Source: Adiantum capillus-veneris
Lineage: Eukaryota; Streptophyta; Polypodiopsida; Polypodiales; Pteridaceae
Reading direction: 5' to 3'
Assembly: GCA_014529385.2 (NCBI GenBank)
Contig: CM043957.1
Span: 68,380,503 to 68,444,502 of the forward strand
DNA: 64,000 bases
Positions 34,200-45,788 of this stretch are shown here, in pieces. Every line of letters starts with the position of its first letter. Positions within the stretch are counted from its first letter, which is position 1. A model generated the notes under the pieces. That model had not been told where the DNA came from and searched no databases. It saw only the letters and a program-made list of their open reading frames with translations. Both the position numbers and the translations under genes were made by a program.

Positions 34200-35198
34200 G
34201 CAACATGGTTACTTTGCTACACTATACTCTATAGAGTAACTATTAAGATCTTGATCTAATCTTTTTCACTGCTAATGCTCGCTCGGTTTCTTGTTCGCTC
34301 GGAAGTACTCGCTCAAGGATTGGGATTCCTCGTTTTGACTTAGAAAGGTGGAAACCAATCATACCCATGCACATGAGGCATCCACATCAACCCATAAGGT
34401 TCCATACATTGTATGATAACATTCCATCACCATAAACATGATGCAAAACAGCTCCGACCTTTAGGTCAACCATAAACCATAACATATGCATAAAAAAAGA
34501 AACTTTTTGCCACTTTTGGGAGCATGCATTATATGCAAATGAAGGAATTTGACCTCAAACCAATGCATCAAGTTAGCTCCATAATATAGACTAACACTCT
34601 ATCACATCACTTTACCCATATGATCCTCACACAACAAACATTAACCCAAAAAGAACGCAACTTTAATCATATTTGCCTATGCGGTTCGGATTGTCTAACC
34701 ATATACCCTCACATATGTTTATGGGCATCTAATAACTGAAATCAACTCACCAAAACAAACCATGAATCATACATAAGCAGCTCGATTAACTCACGACGTC
34801 ATATGGTACTCCCCCTTGGTAGCACCCATACACGCGTAGGTAAAACTTGTTATGGAATGATCAATAATTCTCATAATTGAGATGATAACGGAGACCTAAA
34901 TACATTTATCATCAAGTTTCATCAACCTTTTCAATTGGTTAAGTGGGGTTGTCCATTTGGTGAATCTATATAATGGTTCTCCAGGGGTCCAAAATTTTGA
35001 CCAAGTGTAGTAAGCTGTTTTTTGACCATATCTCTTAGCTCATGCGTGATTTTCACATGACACCAAAGAGAGAAAATGTTCTAAATTATGTGTTTTATCT
35101 CTGGTTTAAAGGGTTTGGGATGATTCATAATGGTTTGTGAGTTATGACCAAAACAGCGTTCCTACTGCTTCTATGACGTGAAACGAAAAGAGCTTTTT
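34200..35198. other. No gene seen
   Basis: A/T-rich spacer with no convincing frame, LTR or tandem structure. Confidence 0.45.
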
Positions 35199-35828
35199 AT
35201 GATAACCCATGTGCTTGCATGTGAGGCTTTAGGCCTAGGACAAATGACCTCCATGATGATGTAATCCCTGGCGACATGAACCACGACAAAAGCACCAAAT
35301 GAGCCCATATATTCAACCTTATATTTACTCATTCTGCATCAATCAATCAACGAGCATTTGAGTCTACATTGCGCTACTCTAATCTTTGCGCGCGCACACA
35401 TACACACTCTCTCACACACACACACACACATACCATGAATGCATCGCTAAGCTATCCACCATAACCTTTCTATTGGGATGTGTGCCATATCCACACCAGC
35501 ACAACGAGTATACCTAAGGGAAGCTTCCTCTAGTCTACTAGATGCCTATGTATGGCAATGCCCATATGATAACCCATATGATTGCATGTGATGCTTTACA
35601 CCTAGGACAAATGACCTTGATGATGTAATCTGTGATGACATGACCCATGACACAAGCACCAAGTGAGCCTATATATTTAGCCTTGTACTCACTCATTTTG
35701 CATCAATCAATCCATTGTGCTACTCTAGTCTCTCTCTCTCTCTCTCTCTCTCTGACTCACTCACACACACACACACATACACACACACCATGAATTCTTT
35801 ACTAAGCTATCCACCATAACCTTTCAAC
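35199..35828 (+). repeat. 367-bp-period tandem repeat with microsatellites
   Basis: Copy 1 (35199-35474) and copy 2 (35566-35828) both start 'atgataaccca', share 'cctaggacaaatgacct' and 'actcattytgcatcaatcaa', then pass through CT/CA microsatellites and 'aagctatccaccataacctt'. The tail of copy 2 is the immediate flank of the gypsy 5' LTR and reappears at 43730-43791. Confidence 0.82.
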
Positions 35829-36551
35829 CTCTCAAGCCATTTAAAATCTGTAATGTACCCAACATTTTTCAATAAAAGTATTTCATTTACTTTGCAAATA
35901 TTTGAGGTTTGCATTTTATTAAGTCAAAGAGCATTCTAATGGAATGATCAGAACAAAAATCGGACTTCAGAACTATTAATTATGACCCTTATTCACTTGA
36001 AAACAATAAAGTTGATGGGAAACTTAAGCCTCAAGATTGTATCTAAACATAAGAGTTGACTCTTTTGGAAAGAGAGAGTAATTTTAGGAAAGGGAGAGCA
36101 ATTTTAAGAAAGGAGGAGTAATTTTAGAGGAGAAGGAGTACTTTTAGGAAAGAAAGAGAGGAGGAGTTTGGTTTAGAGCTCTTGTTTCGGAAGCCAAGTT
36201 TCATCTAAGAGTTCAAAATCGCGCATCAAAATCCATGTCGGTAAAACAAAACCAAAAAAAACAAAAAAACAACTGTGAACGTGCGCGAACTTATCTCTGC
36301 TTCCTCCCTCTATTCTTAGCTGGCCTTGAGAGCCTTAATAAAGATCGCTCTCCCTTCACTTTGGGACACACACTCTCAGAAGCGGAAGCTCTCTTGCCTT
36401 GACGTCGGAGTTACCTTCTCTTGCTCAACCTCTCTCTCTCAAGCTCTTACCTTCAAGCCATCTCCATCTCCAACTTATTTCTCTACCATCATCGTGTTGT
36501 CCCTCAAATTCTTGAGTTCTCTTTCTCACTTTCTCTCTTCTCTTTCGCGAT

Positions 36552-36734
36552 ATGATGGCCCCAAAGCGAGTGACTCGAAGCTCGAAGGATGCTTATGTCG
36601 CTCCACCTCCAAGAAAGATGCAGAGGAATGCATCAACTACTCCAAACGTTGCTCAAGTGGAGGTTTTGGTTGCGGAAGAAGTCTAAGCTATCCAACCTCA
36701 ACCACGAGAGGTAGTCGAACGTGTTGCTAATTCG
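36552..36734 (+). CDS. Short exon inside the gypsy LTR
   Basis: An ATG ~210 bp downstream of the LTR TATA-like box opens a 61-codon frame (MAPKRVTRSSKDAYVAPPPR after an initial extra Met). It is interrupted only by one TAA at 36684 that is one transition from CAA, and ends at a phase-0 splice donor TCG|GTAAGATG (36735). Two phase-0 acceptors lie downstream: TTTTGTAG before 38021 and ATACTCAG before 38990 (gag). The LTR at 43792 has the same start (44492, MALKRVIRSSKDAYVAPPPR), with an in-frame stop after a small deletion. It is basic and Pro/Arg rich. I infer that it is spliced to gag or to the extra ORF; no RNA evidence is available. Confidence 0.5.
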
Positions 36735-36984
36735 GTAAGATGAATTTATAATTCTGCATCGTTATACATGATGACCGGTAAGTCAAGCCTAAGAATTCTC
36801 TTAAACTGTCTAGAAAACGTGATTATATCACAAGAGACAAGCATATGAATTCATAGAGTAGAGAAGGAATTGTTTGATTTATGATTACTGTTTGATAAAC
36901 TATCTCTGTTTGATATTAGAAGTTAGTAATTCTTGTTTGAGAAATCACATAAAGAAAACAATTGCTGAAAGAATATCTTGTTTC

Positions 36985-37215
36985 CAGATGGAACTCGCGG
37001 TTAGCGAGGTGATTCTGCGGTTAGCGGAGATTAAGTTGAGGTTATCAGCTCTCCTTTTGTCTCTTGCGGTTAGCAGGATGCCTTGCGGTTAGCGAGATGC
37101 TCCCTTGTGGTTAGCGACTGGGAAAGTATGCGCATTTCGCGGTTAGCGAATAAGTAAATGCTTTGCAAAGGCTCTGTTGGTTAAACAGAGAAAGTCTGCG
37201 AATAGCGGCAACTCT
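36985..37215 (+). repeat. 'gcggttagcg' motif array in the LTR
   Basis: The decamer GCGGTTAGCG or one-mismatch variants occurs about seven times at irregular spacing. The other full LTR has about five at 44908-45025. A repeated protein-binding site is possible. Confidence 0.8.
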
Positions 37216-37910
37216 TAAGAATAATTGAAAGATTCATTTTTGTTGAATTATAGAACTGTCTTCATTAGACCATGTTTGAAAAAGAAATGTTTTGGTGATG
37301 TTTGAAGGGCTGGATTAAAGAATTTGTGTCTGGAATTAATTAAAGAGCATTGTTTGTATATGTAAACAGTGTGGTAGTAATTAGAAAACAAGATAAAAAG
37401 TGTGAGTGTGGGGTGGAAAGTGAGGGCTAGCTCAGGTTGCCAGTCAAGGATGGGTGGTCTCGATTAGTCGAGAAACTCTCCACTCCCTCTTATTTTAAGC
37501 GAAGTGAAATTAGAGACTCATTGTGCCAAGATTCAACATGTCCCAAATCTACGTGACACAAGATTACTATTTAGTTTAGACTAAGTCTCATATCATATTT
37601 ATGGTTTATGGATGGCGGCCGTGCCTCTGAAACATAGAAAAAAAGGCGTTGTTTGTGGATTCGAAATATGTCAATGGGATTACATCTTGATGTTAGGAAA
37701 CAACTTCATTAGAATTTCAGATTTATCGACTTGGCTTGTGATGTATGACCCTTATAACCACATAAATGATGGATAGAGGACTTCCTCTCTTGTGTTTCTC
37801 GTATCTCTACTTTGTGGAAACAGAGTAGGGCGTCGTCAATGGAAAAGGAGAATAAAGGAAGGCCATCTATCAAGTCGCCCCAATCTTCGCGGGGTTGGGG
37901 ACCTCACAAT

Positions 37911-37923
37911 TGGTATTAGAGCC
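37911..37923 (+). promoter_or_regulatory. Gypsy primer-binding site
   Basis: TGGTATTAGAGCC starts two bases after the 5' LTR and matches the 3' end complement of initiator-Met tRNA with one mismatch. Confidence 0.88.
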
Positions 37924-38020
37924 TTGGGTTTAAAGTTTGGTTTTTTTTTACCGTCTGTACTATTCTTGGGCTTGATTGCATGAATACTTGCTTGACACTG
38001 TTATCCTATTTGTTTTGTAG

Positions 38021-38553
38021 CACGAGTTTATAGACACCGACTATTTAACTATCTTTAAGGCAATATATCACACTGCTTGCCAATCACGAATATTCGAATT
38101 TCATGAGAATGTGTTCTGCATCCTTGACAAGGATTTTACACCTCACATCAACTTTGATCCACCAAATACATGGTTATATACAAGTCGTTGGGTTCGTGGA
38201 ACAACCTTTGCTATCCGAGCACGTCACATATTGAACACTTGGAGATTGACCTACATCGAATCAAGTGGGCTGAAGAATTGAAGCTGGTTTCATACTTTCA
38301 ATTTTATGAAGCACCACTGGTTGTCATGCCCCCTGATGGAGTCACAAATCGTAATCGATGGGTTTATGACAAAGAGACATCAATTATCCCTACCAATCGA
38401 GTTGTTATTGACAATCACACTCGACTGACCTTCAAGGAAAAAGATTTCATTGGCTACCCCGAGCTTCCTCTTGTGTTTCGCTTCTTACATCCACATCACC
38501 AACCACCAATCTTTTACGACATGTCAGCTGATGTGTATTACAACTATGGTTGA
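38021..38553 (+). pseudogene. Extra ORF between 5' LTR and gag
   Basis: Directly after a splice acceptor (CTATTTGTTTTGTAG) the frame HEFIDTDYLTIFKAIYHTAC... is open for ~85 codons. After a one-base frame change somewhere in 38170-38280 it continues as RIKWAEELKLVSYFQFYEAP...FIGYPELPLVFRFLHPHHQP to MSADVYYNYG and a stop at 38551. About 175 residues of coherent, non-repetitive protein are visible. It lies where some plant gypsy elements carry an additional ORF, but I do not recognise the family. The frame break makes this copy non-functional. Confidence 0.45.
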
Positions 38554-38644
38554 AACCTCTATTATATATTCTCATGGAGAGATCTTTTGTAGACCCCTAT
38601 ATGGATTTTTGATGAGTTTATGAATAGGAATGTTTTGCGTCAAA

Positions 38645-38925
38645 AGAATTGTTTTGACTGGTTAAGTCATTTGATTGAGTTGTTTTTCTTCAAAGAAATT
38701 GTATGACTGGTTAAGTCGTGTGATTGACAAGAGTCATGACTGGTTAAGTCGTGTGACTAAGTTCTGATGGGCTGGGTAAGTCATGATGGTTAAGTCATGT
38801 GACTGAGTTTTGATGGACTGAATAAGTTAGAATCGGTTGTCATATGGTTAAGTTTTAATAGACTGGGTAAGTCAAAATTGGTAAAGTTATGTGGTTGAAC
38901 CTTTAGTGGACTGGATAAGTCTAAT
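38645..38925 (+). repeat. 'gactggttaagtc' motif array
   Basis: About nine copies of GACTGG(N)TAAGTC or close variants (for example at 38656, 38704, 38738) alternate with 'gtgtgactgag'. They lie in the leader just before gag and may act in packaging or translation control. Confidence 0.75.
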
Positions 38926-38989
38926 TCTAAAAAATACCCTAATGCTTTGGGTTGTTACGAATATTATAAACGTTAATGCATATACTCAG

Positions 38990-39786
38990 GAGAATCCTCA
39001 AATCACTCCTATAATGGAAAACCCTAAGAACGATGCTATCTATACGGAGATTCAGGAGAAGAAGTTATTGTTAAAACAAATGCAATCACCTTCTTTTAAA
39101 GGAGAGGGTGCTGATATTGAGAAGGATGCAGAAGTATGGATTAAAGCTATGGATGATTACTTCTTGGCTGCAAAGACTGCACTTGCAAATCAAGCGATGC
39201 TAGGGATGTTTCGCCTCTCTGGTGAAGCGAAATTATGGTGGAAACAACATTGTCGTGACATGGGAGTATTGGAGAACTCCCAGAGTTGGAGGGGAATTAA
39301 GCAGGCAGTGAAGGAAAGATACTTACCTCCTGCACACGAAGCATTGAAGATGAATGAGTTCTTTAGCTGAAGCAATACAATTTAACCTTAAAAGAGTGCT
39401 ACTCAAAGTTTGTAAGGCTTAGGCGTTATGCTCTGCCAATGACCATAGTGCAGTAGGTAACCCGTTTTTGTCAAGGTTTAAGAGAACCAATCAGCTCGCA
39501 ATTAGAAGCCATGAAACCTACTACTGTGCAAGATGCTTTACTACAAGCTAAGCCCTTAATGAAGGAGCAAAGGATTAGAAGAAGAGTTGAACAAAATCAA
39601 AGTTTTAATGGAGCGAGACGTCCAATAAGGTTTCCCAATAATAATGGACAACCACAAAGAGCTTATGTTGCTAATGCTCAACATTCTTCATGCTTGGATG
39701 TTCGATGCTTCGAATGTGGAGAGTTGGGACATTATCCGAACAGATGTCCACGTCTACTAATAGAGCAGCAGCAACAACTGAAGTAG
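38990..39786 (+). pseudogene. Gypsy gag remnant
   Basis: Frame from the acceptor at 38990: ENPQITPIMENPKND..., then the gag core W.KAMDDYF..., MFRLSGEAKLWWKQH and IKQAVKERYLPPAHE. A TGA at 39368 interrupts, the frame shifts, then MKPTTVQDALLQAKPLMKEQ and a CCHC zinc knuckle CFECGELGHYPNRC (about 39707-39748). Gag forms the virus-like particle and binds the RNA genome. Stops and shifts show it is inactive. Confidence 0.85.
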
Positions 39787-42700
39787 ATCAAAGACACCAT
39801 CCTTTTGGACATAACAATGGACGAGGTGGTGGGCGAGGTAGAGGACAAGGAAGAGCAGTGAGAGCCTTTGGAAGAGGTCAAGGTAGGAATGCCCATATAC
39901 ATGCAGTCTTAGGAGAGCCTATCCTTGGTGAAGAAGAAGAGAGAGAAGAATTTATGAAGCTATTGACAACCCTGGAGCCCAAAGACAATTTGTTGTTATT
40001 CAAACACCAACAACCCATCAAGGTAAACCTTTTAACCTCCTCATCGATTGTGGCAGTACTCATTCTTTTCTATCCCCAAAATGCTCGCAAAAGTTGAACC
40101 TGAAAAAAAACAAGCTAAACCCACATGACAGTAGAATTGGCCAATGGGAAAACCGTGGTATCACGATATTCTTTGGGAACCCTTGACTTTTGAACTAGGA
40201 GGGCATGCTATTTCAGCTTTCTTTAGAACCTTACTAGTTGGGATGTATGATGGAATTCTTGGTATGGATTGGTTATCTAAGAATCACGCTAGCATCCACT
40301 GTGGCCTAGGTAGTATGATCTTTAGAGATAGTCAAGCAAAGCAAGTCGAAGTACAAAGAAAGAATGGGATTCCAAAGATTCAATTAGTTAAAGCCAACCG
40401 TATACTCAAAGGTATGAAGGCCGGACAACAAATATTTGTGGTCAAGCTGAACAAGTGGATTCAATATCGAGCATTACAAAACCCTCTTGGCTTCATGAAT
40501 ATTCAGATGTCTTCCCTGAAGATCTCACATCTCTTCCTCCAAATTGAGAGATTGATCATGAGATAGAGATTCTTCCAGGAAGTGAGCAAGTGTCAAAGAG
40601 ACCTTATAAAATGGCGCTACCAAAGGCCATTGAATTGAAAGAACAGCTTCGTCAACTTATAGAACAAGGATTTATTAGACCGAGTAAATCAAGCTGGGGA
40701 GCTCCAGTACTCTTTCAGAAGAAGAAAGTTGGGACTTTACGACTCTGCATTGACTACAGAGGACTAAACCAGGAAACAGTTAAGAACAACTATCATATCC
40801 CACGAATCGATGAATTGCTGGACAGACTACATGGTTCCAAGATCTTCTCAAAGATAGATCTAAAATCTATTATTATCAAATCAGAATAAAGGAATCAGAT
40901 ATTCCAAAGACAACTTTCAACACCCAATATGGACATTTTGAGTTTATAGTAATGTCATTTGGTCTGACTAATGCTCTAGCTACATTCAATAGATTGATGC
41001 AGGATATTTTCAGGCCATACCTAGATGACTTTGTTCTTGTCTTCTTTGATGATATTCTAACCTACTCAAAGGATGAAGAAGAACATGAAGACCACCTGAG
41101 AAAGGTGTTGGATATTCTTCGAGAACACAAACTATATGCAAAGATGAGCAAGTGTTCATTTTTCACTCCAAGGATTGAGTATTTGGGATTTATTGTTTTG
41201 CATGAAGGAATCTCAGTGGACCCGACTAAAGTTCAAGACATTGTTGAATGGCCTCAGCCATCAAATGCAAGTGAGCTTAGAGGATTCTTAGGAATCACAG
41301 GATGGTATAGAATCTTTATAAATGATTTTGCAGTGATTGATTCACCCTTGACAGATCTCTTGAAGAAAGGAGTGAAGATAAGCTGGGGACCACTACACCA
41401 AGAAAGATTCGACCAACTCAAGCAGTATGTGACTACAACACCGTGCCTAAAGCTACCAGATTTCAATCAAGACTTTGAAGTTGTTATGATGCTAGTGGAA
41501 TAGCAGATGGAGGAGTATTAGCTCAAGAAGGCAGACCAATAGCTATCACCTCACGTAAGCTTAAGGTTCATGAAAAGAATTATCCCACCCACGATCTTGA
41601 ACTATTGGCAGTCATTCACTCTCTGAAGCTGTGGAGACACTATTTATCAAGACGAAAGTTTCAACTTATAACCGACCATAAGAGCTTAAAGTGGATTTTC
41701 ACCCAAGCAACCTTGAATATGTGACAAAGACGATGGGTAGAACTTTTGCAAGAATTTGACTTTGATATTATCTATCATCCCGAAAAAGAAAACACGGTTG
41801 CAGATTCACTCAATCGAAAACCTTTTTTGAGCCTCATATCTATACCCAACGACCCAATCATTGAAAAGATTAAGGAAGTTGCGTCATCTGATCCAGAGTA
41901 TTAAAGGCAGCTTAACCTTGTTCGATCTGGGGATTCAAAGAATATACCTTCAATGTTACACTTCTCACATGATGGACCTTCTCTCTACTATAGAGATAGG
42001 TTATGTGTACCGAAGGACCCTAACTTAAAGAAGGCTATCTTATTTGAGGCCCATGATAGCCCTACTTCAGGACACCCAGGATATGCGAAGACTCTCAATG
42101 CCGTACGAAAAAGTTTCTATTGGACTAGGCAAAAGGTAGATGTTCTACACTACGTTCGTCAATGCTTGACATGCCAAAGGATTAAAGCTGAGAGAGTTAA
42201 ACTTCCCGGTAAACTTCAACCATTGGACATTCCCCAAATGAAACGGTAATGCATAAGTATGGACTTTGTCATTGGATTACCTACGGTACAAGGAGGTTAT
42301 AATTCACTCATGGTAGTTGTTGACCTACTCACAAAGGTTGCGCGTCTCATACCAGTCAAGACAACCTTTACCGCCTTTGATATTGCACGACTATTTGTTA
42401 AAGAGATTTTCAGATTGCATGGATTGCCCAAACGGATTGTAAGCGATCGAGATGTGAAGTTTACTTCAATCTTTTGGACCTCACTCTTCAAGGCAATTGG
42501 AACAGAGTTAAACTTTAGTACCGCATACCATCCTCAATCAGATGGTCAAACAAAACGAGTTAACCAAGCCATCAAAGATATTCTTAGAGCTTATTGCAGT
42601 AGAGAACCTAAGTGATGGATTCAATTTTTACATCTAGTGGAGTATGCTTACAATGCTTCTCATCATCAAAGCATTGGTATGACCCCATTTTGTGACTTGT

Positions 42701-43298
42701 ATGGTCAAGAACGTGTCTCTCCACTCAACTTTTCTGACCCTACCATCAGAGTTGAAGCGTCTAAGAAGATGCTGAAGAAATGGAAAATCAAACAAAAGCC
42801 ATCCGAAAGGATATTCAGGTAGCTCACGATTGTCAAAAGCAGTATGTAGATAGTAAGAGATCCAAAAGAAGATTTAAAGAAGGTGACAAGGTTTTTCTTC
42901 GGATTCATCCAAAGAGAAGTACCTTATCACTTGGAAAGTACAAGAAGCTTAGTCCACATTATTGTGGCCCTTATGAAGTGACCAAGTGTATAGGAACCCA
43001 AACATACAAGTTGAAGTTGTCAGATCACATCAAAGTCCACGATGTATTTCATGTAAGCTTATTAAAACCCTATATTCCCAATGATGATCAACTCCTCAAT
43101 GATGAACAAATTGTCATGCCTACTCAAAATATCTTGGAACTCCAACCTTCTAGAATTTTAGAGTCTCGAGAGAAGATCCTTCGAAATAGAGTTCTCAGAG
43201 AACACCTTGTTCAGTGGCAAGACTATCCTGAAGAAGATGCAACATGGGAAGATGAAGCCACCCTAAAGAAGGACTATCCTCACTTTTTCTCGAGATGA
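39787..43298 (+). pseudogene. Gypsy pol remnant (PR-RT-RH-IN-chromodomain)
   Basis: Protease: LLIDCGSTHSF near 40040 (active-site DSG changed to DCG) and YDGILGMDWLSKN near 40248. Reverse transcriptase: [13 protein letters not shown]..., [10 protein letters not shown], then VFFDDILTYS at ~41038 with both Asp kept. RNase H: YDASGIADGG, SLKLWRHYLS, TDHKSLKW (41490-41700). Integrase: AHDSPTSGHPG..C..C zinc module (42049-42178), SMDFVIGLP, SDRDVKFTS, then SDGQTKRVNQ, where the usual catalytic Glu is Lys (codon 42553-42555). C-terminal chromodomain: HLVQWQDYPEEDATWE (~43202-43253), ending at 43298. At least six stops or frameshifts split it. Confidence 0.9.
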
Positions 43299-43328
43299 GG
43301 ACATCTCAAATCCCTAAGTTGGGGTGAT

Positions 43329-43729
43329 TGTAATGTACCCAACATTTTTCAATAAAAGTATTTCATTTACTTTGTAAATATTTGAGGTTTGCATTTTATT
43401 AAGTCAAAGAGCATTCTAATGGAACGATTGGATCAAAAATCGAATTTTAGAACTATTAATTATGACCCTTATTCACTTGAAAACAATAAAGTTGATGGGA
43501 AACTTAACCCTCAAGATTGTATTTAAAGATAAGAGTTGACTCTTTTAGAAAGAGAGAGTAATTTTAAAAAAGGAGGAGTAATTTTAGAGGAGAAGGAGTA
43601 GAAGAAGTACTTTTAGGAAAGAAAGAGAGGAGGAGCTTAGTTTAGAGCTCTTGTTTTGGAAGCCAAGTTTCATCTAAGAGGTTTGAATTTGTGCATCGAA
43701 ATCCGTGTCCGCAAAAAAAGAAAAAAAAA
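43329..43729 (+). repeat. Truncated gypsy 3' LTR
   Basis: Matches the first ~390 bases of the 5' LTR from TGTAATGTACCC on, then stops in an A-rich tract (43713-43730) and joins a copy of the element's own left flank. Confidence 0.9.
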
Positions 43730-43791
43730 ACCATGAATTCTTTACTAAGCTATCCACCATAACCTTTTAACCTCTCAAGCCATTTAAAATC
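43730..43791 (+). repeat. Duplicated left flank with target site
   Basis: These 62 bases ('accatgaattctttactaag' ... 'catttaaaatc') repeat 35787-35848, the DNA just left of the 5' LTR, with one substitution. They include the AAATC duplication. Confidence 0.93.
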
Positions 43792-45783
43792 TGTAATGTA
43801 CCCAACATTTTTCAATAAAAGTATTTCATTTACTTTACAAATAGTTGAGGTTTGCATTTTTTCAAGTCAAAGAGCATTCTAATGGAACGATCCGATAAAA
43901 AATCAGACTTTAGAACTATTAATTATGACCCTTATTCACTTGAAAACATAAAGTTGATGGGAAACTTAAGCCTCAAGATTGTATCTAAAGATAAGAGTTG
44001 ACTCTTTTGGAAAGAAAGAGTAATTTTAGGAAAGGGGGAGCAATTTTAAGAAAGGAGGAGTAATTTTAAAGGAGAAGGAGTACTTTTAGGAAAGAAAGTG
44101 AGAAGGTGCTTAGTTTAGAGCTCTTGTCTTGGAAGCCAAGTTTCATCTAAGAGGTTTGAAATCGCGCATCGAAATCTATGTCCACAAAACAAAACCAAAA
44201 AATAAATATAAGAATTTAAAATAGTCGTGAACGTGCGCGAACTTATCTCTCCTCCTCCCTCTACTCTTAGCTGGCCTTGAGAGCCTATATAAAGATCCCT
44301 CTCCCTTCATTTTGGGACACACACTCTCATAAGCGGAAGCTCTCTTGCCTTGACGTCATATTTACTTTCTCTCTCTCAAGCTCTTACCCTCAAGCCATCT
44401 CCATCTCCAACTTCTTTCTCTACCATCATCGTGCTATCCCTCAAATTCTTGAGTTCTCTTTCTCACTTTCTCTCTTCTCTTTCGCGATACGATGGCTCTG
44501 AAGCGAGTTATTCGAAGCTCGAAGGATGCTTATGTCGCTCCACCTCCAAGAAAGATGCAAAGGAAGGCATCAACTACTCCAAACGTTGCTCAAGCAGAGG
44601 TGCGGAAGAAGTCTAAGCCGTCCAACCTCAACCACGAGATGTAGTCGAACGTGTTGCTAATTCGGTATTTTGCATCATTATACATGATGACCGGTAAGTC
44701 AAGCCTAAGAATTCCCTTAAACTGTCTAGAAAACGTGATTATATCACAAGAGACAAGCATATGAATTCATAGAGTAGAGAAGGAATTGTTTGATTTATGA
44801 TTACTGTTTGATAAACTATCTTTGTTTGATATTAGAATTTAGTTAATCTTGTATGAGAAATCACATAAAGAAAACAATTGCTGAAAGAATATCTTGTTTC
44901 CAGATAGAACTTGCGGTTAGCGAAGATTAAGTTGAGGTTATCAACTCTCTTTTTGTCTCTTGCGGTTAGCAAGATGCCTTGCGGTTAGCGAGATGGGAAA
45001 GTATGCGCATTTTGCAGTTAGCAAATAAGTAAATCCTTTGTAAAGGCTCTGTTGGTTAGACAGAGAAAGTCTGCGGGTAGCGGCAACTCTTAAGAATAAT
45101 TGAAAGATTCATTTTTGTTGAATTATAGAACTGTCTTCATTAAACCATGTTTGAGAAAGAAATGTTTTGGTGATGTTTGAAGGGCCGGATGAAAGAATCT
45201 GTCTCTGGAATTAATTAAAGAACATTGTTTGTATATATAAAACAGTGTGGTAGTAATTAGAAAACAAGATAAAAAGTGTGAGTGTGGGGTGGAAAGTGGG
45301 GGCTGGTTTAGGTTGCCAGTCAAGGATGGGTAGTCTCGATTAGTCGAGAACTCTCCAGTCCCTCTTATTTTAAGAGAAGTGAAATTAGAGACTCATTGTG
45401 CCAAGAGTAGAGATGTCCCAAATCTACGTGACACAAGATTACTATTTAGTTTAGACTAAGTCTCATATCATATTTATAGTTTATGGATGGAAGCTGTGCC
45501 TCTTAAATGTGGGAAAAAAGACGTTGTTTATGGATTCTAAATATGTCAATGAGATTTCATCTTTATGTTAGGAAACAACTTCATTAGAATCCTAGATTTA
45601 TCGACCTGGCTTGTGGTGTATGACCTTTATAACCACGTAAACGATGGATAGAGGACTTCCTCTCTTCTGTTGCTCGTATCTCTACTTTGTGGAAACAGAG
45701 TCAGGTGTCGTTAATGGAAAAGGAGAATAAAGGAAAGCCATCTATCAAGTCGCCCCAATCTTCGCGGGGTTGGGGACCTTACA
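43792..45783 (+). repeat. Second complete gypsy LTR (1992 bp)
   Basis: TGTAATGTACCC to GGGGACCTTACA, flanked on both sides by AAATC (43787-43791, 45784-45788) like a solo LTR at the original target. The TATA box TATATAAAG (44286) is better preserved than in the 5' LTR. Confidence 0.92.
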
Positions 45784-45788
45784 AAATC

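Larger units (their letters stand above)
35849..37908 (+). repeat. Gypsy 5' LTR (2060 bp)
   Basis: Starts TGTAATGTACCC, ends GGGGACCTCACA. It holds a TATA-like TTAATAAAG at 36335 (TATATAAAG in the copy at 44286), a short coding exon at 36552-36734 ending at a GTAAGA splice donor, and an array of 'gcggttagcg' motifs at 36985-37150. Confidence 0.93.
35844..45788 (+). mobile_element. Ty3/gypsy chromovirus-like element with rearranged 3' end
   Basis: In order: target duplication AAATC (35844-35848); 5' LTR 35849-37908; primer site; extra ORF; gag; protease; reverse transcriptase; RNase H; integrase; chromodomain; polypurine tract ('ttggggtgat', to 43328); truncated 3' LTR 43329-43729; a 62-bp copy of the left flank including AAATC (43730-43791); a second complete LTR 43792-45783; and AAATC again (45784-45788). 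Internal order PR-RT-RH-IN places it in Ty3/gypsy, and the chromodomain in the chromoviruses. Coding frames carry many stops and shifts. The 3' structure implies exchange between an LTR and the left flank of another copy of the same locus. Confidence 0.92.

Noticed and set aside
36326-36730. 134-codon ORF in the gypsy LTR (MRALIKIALPSLWD...)
   Set aside because: Overlaps the TATA-like box and is not open in the other LTR; the shorter frame at 36552 is conserved between LTRs instead.
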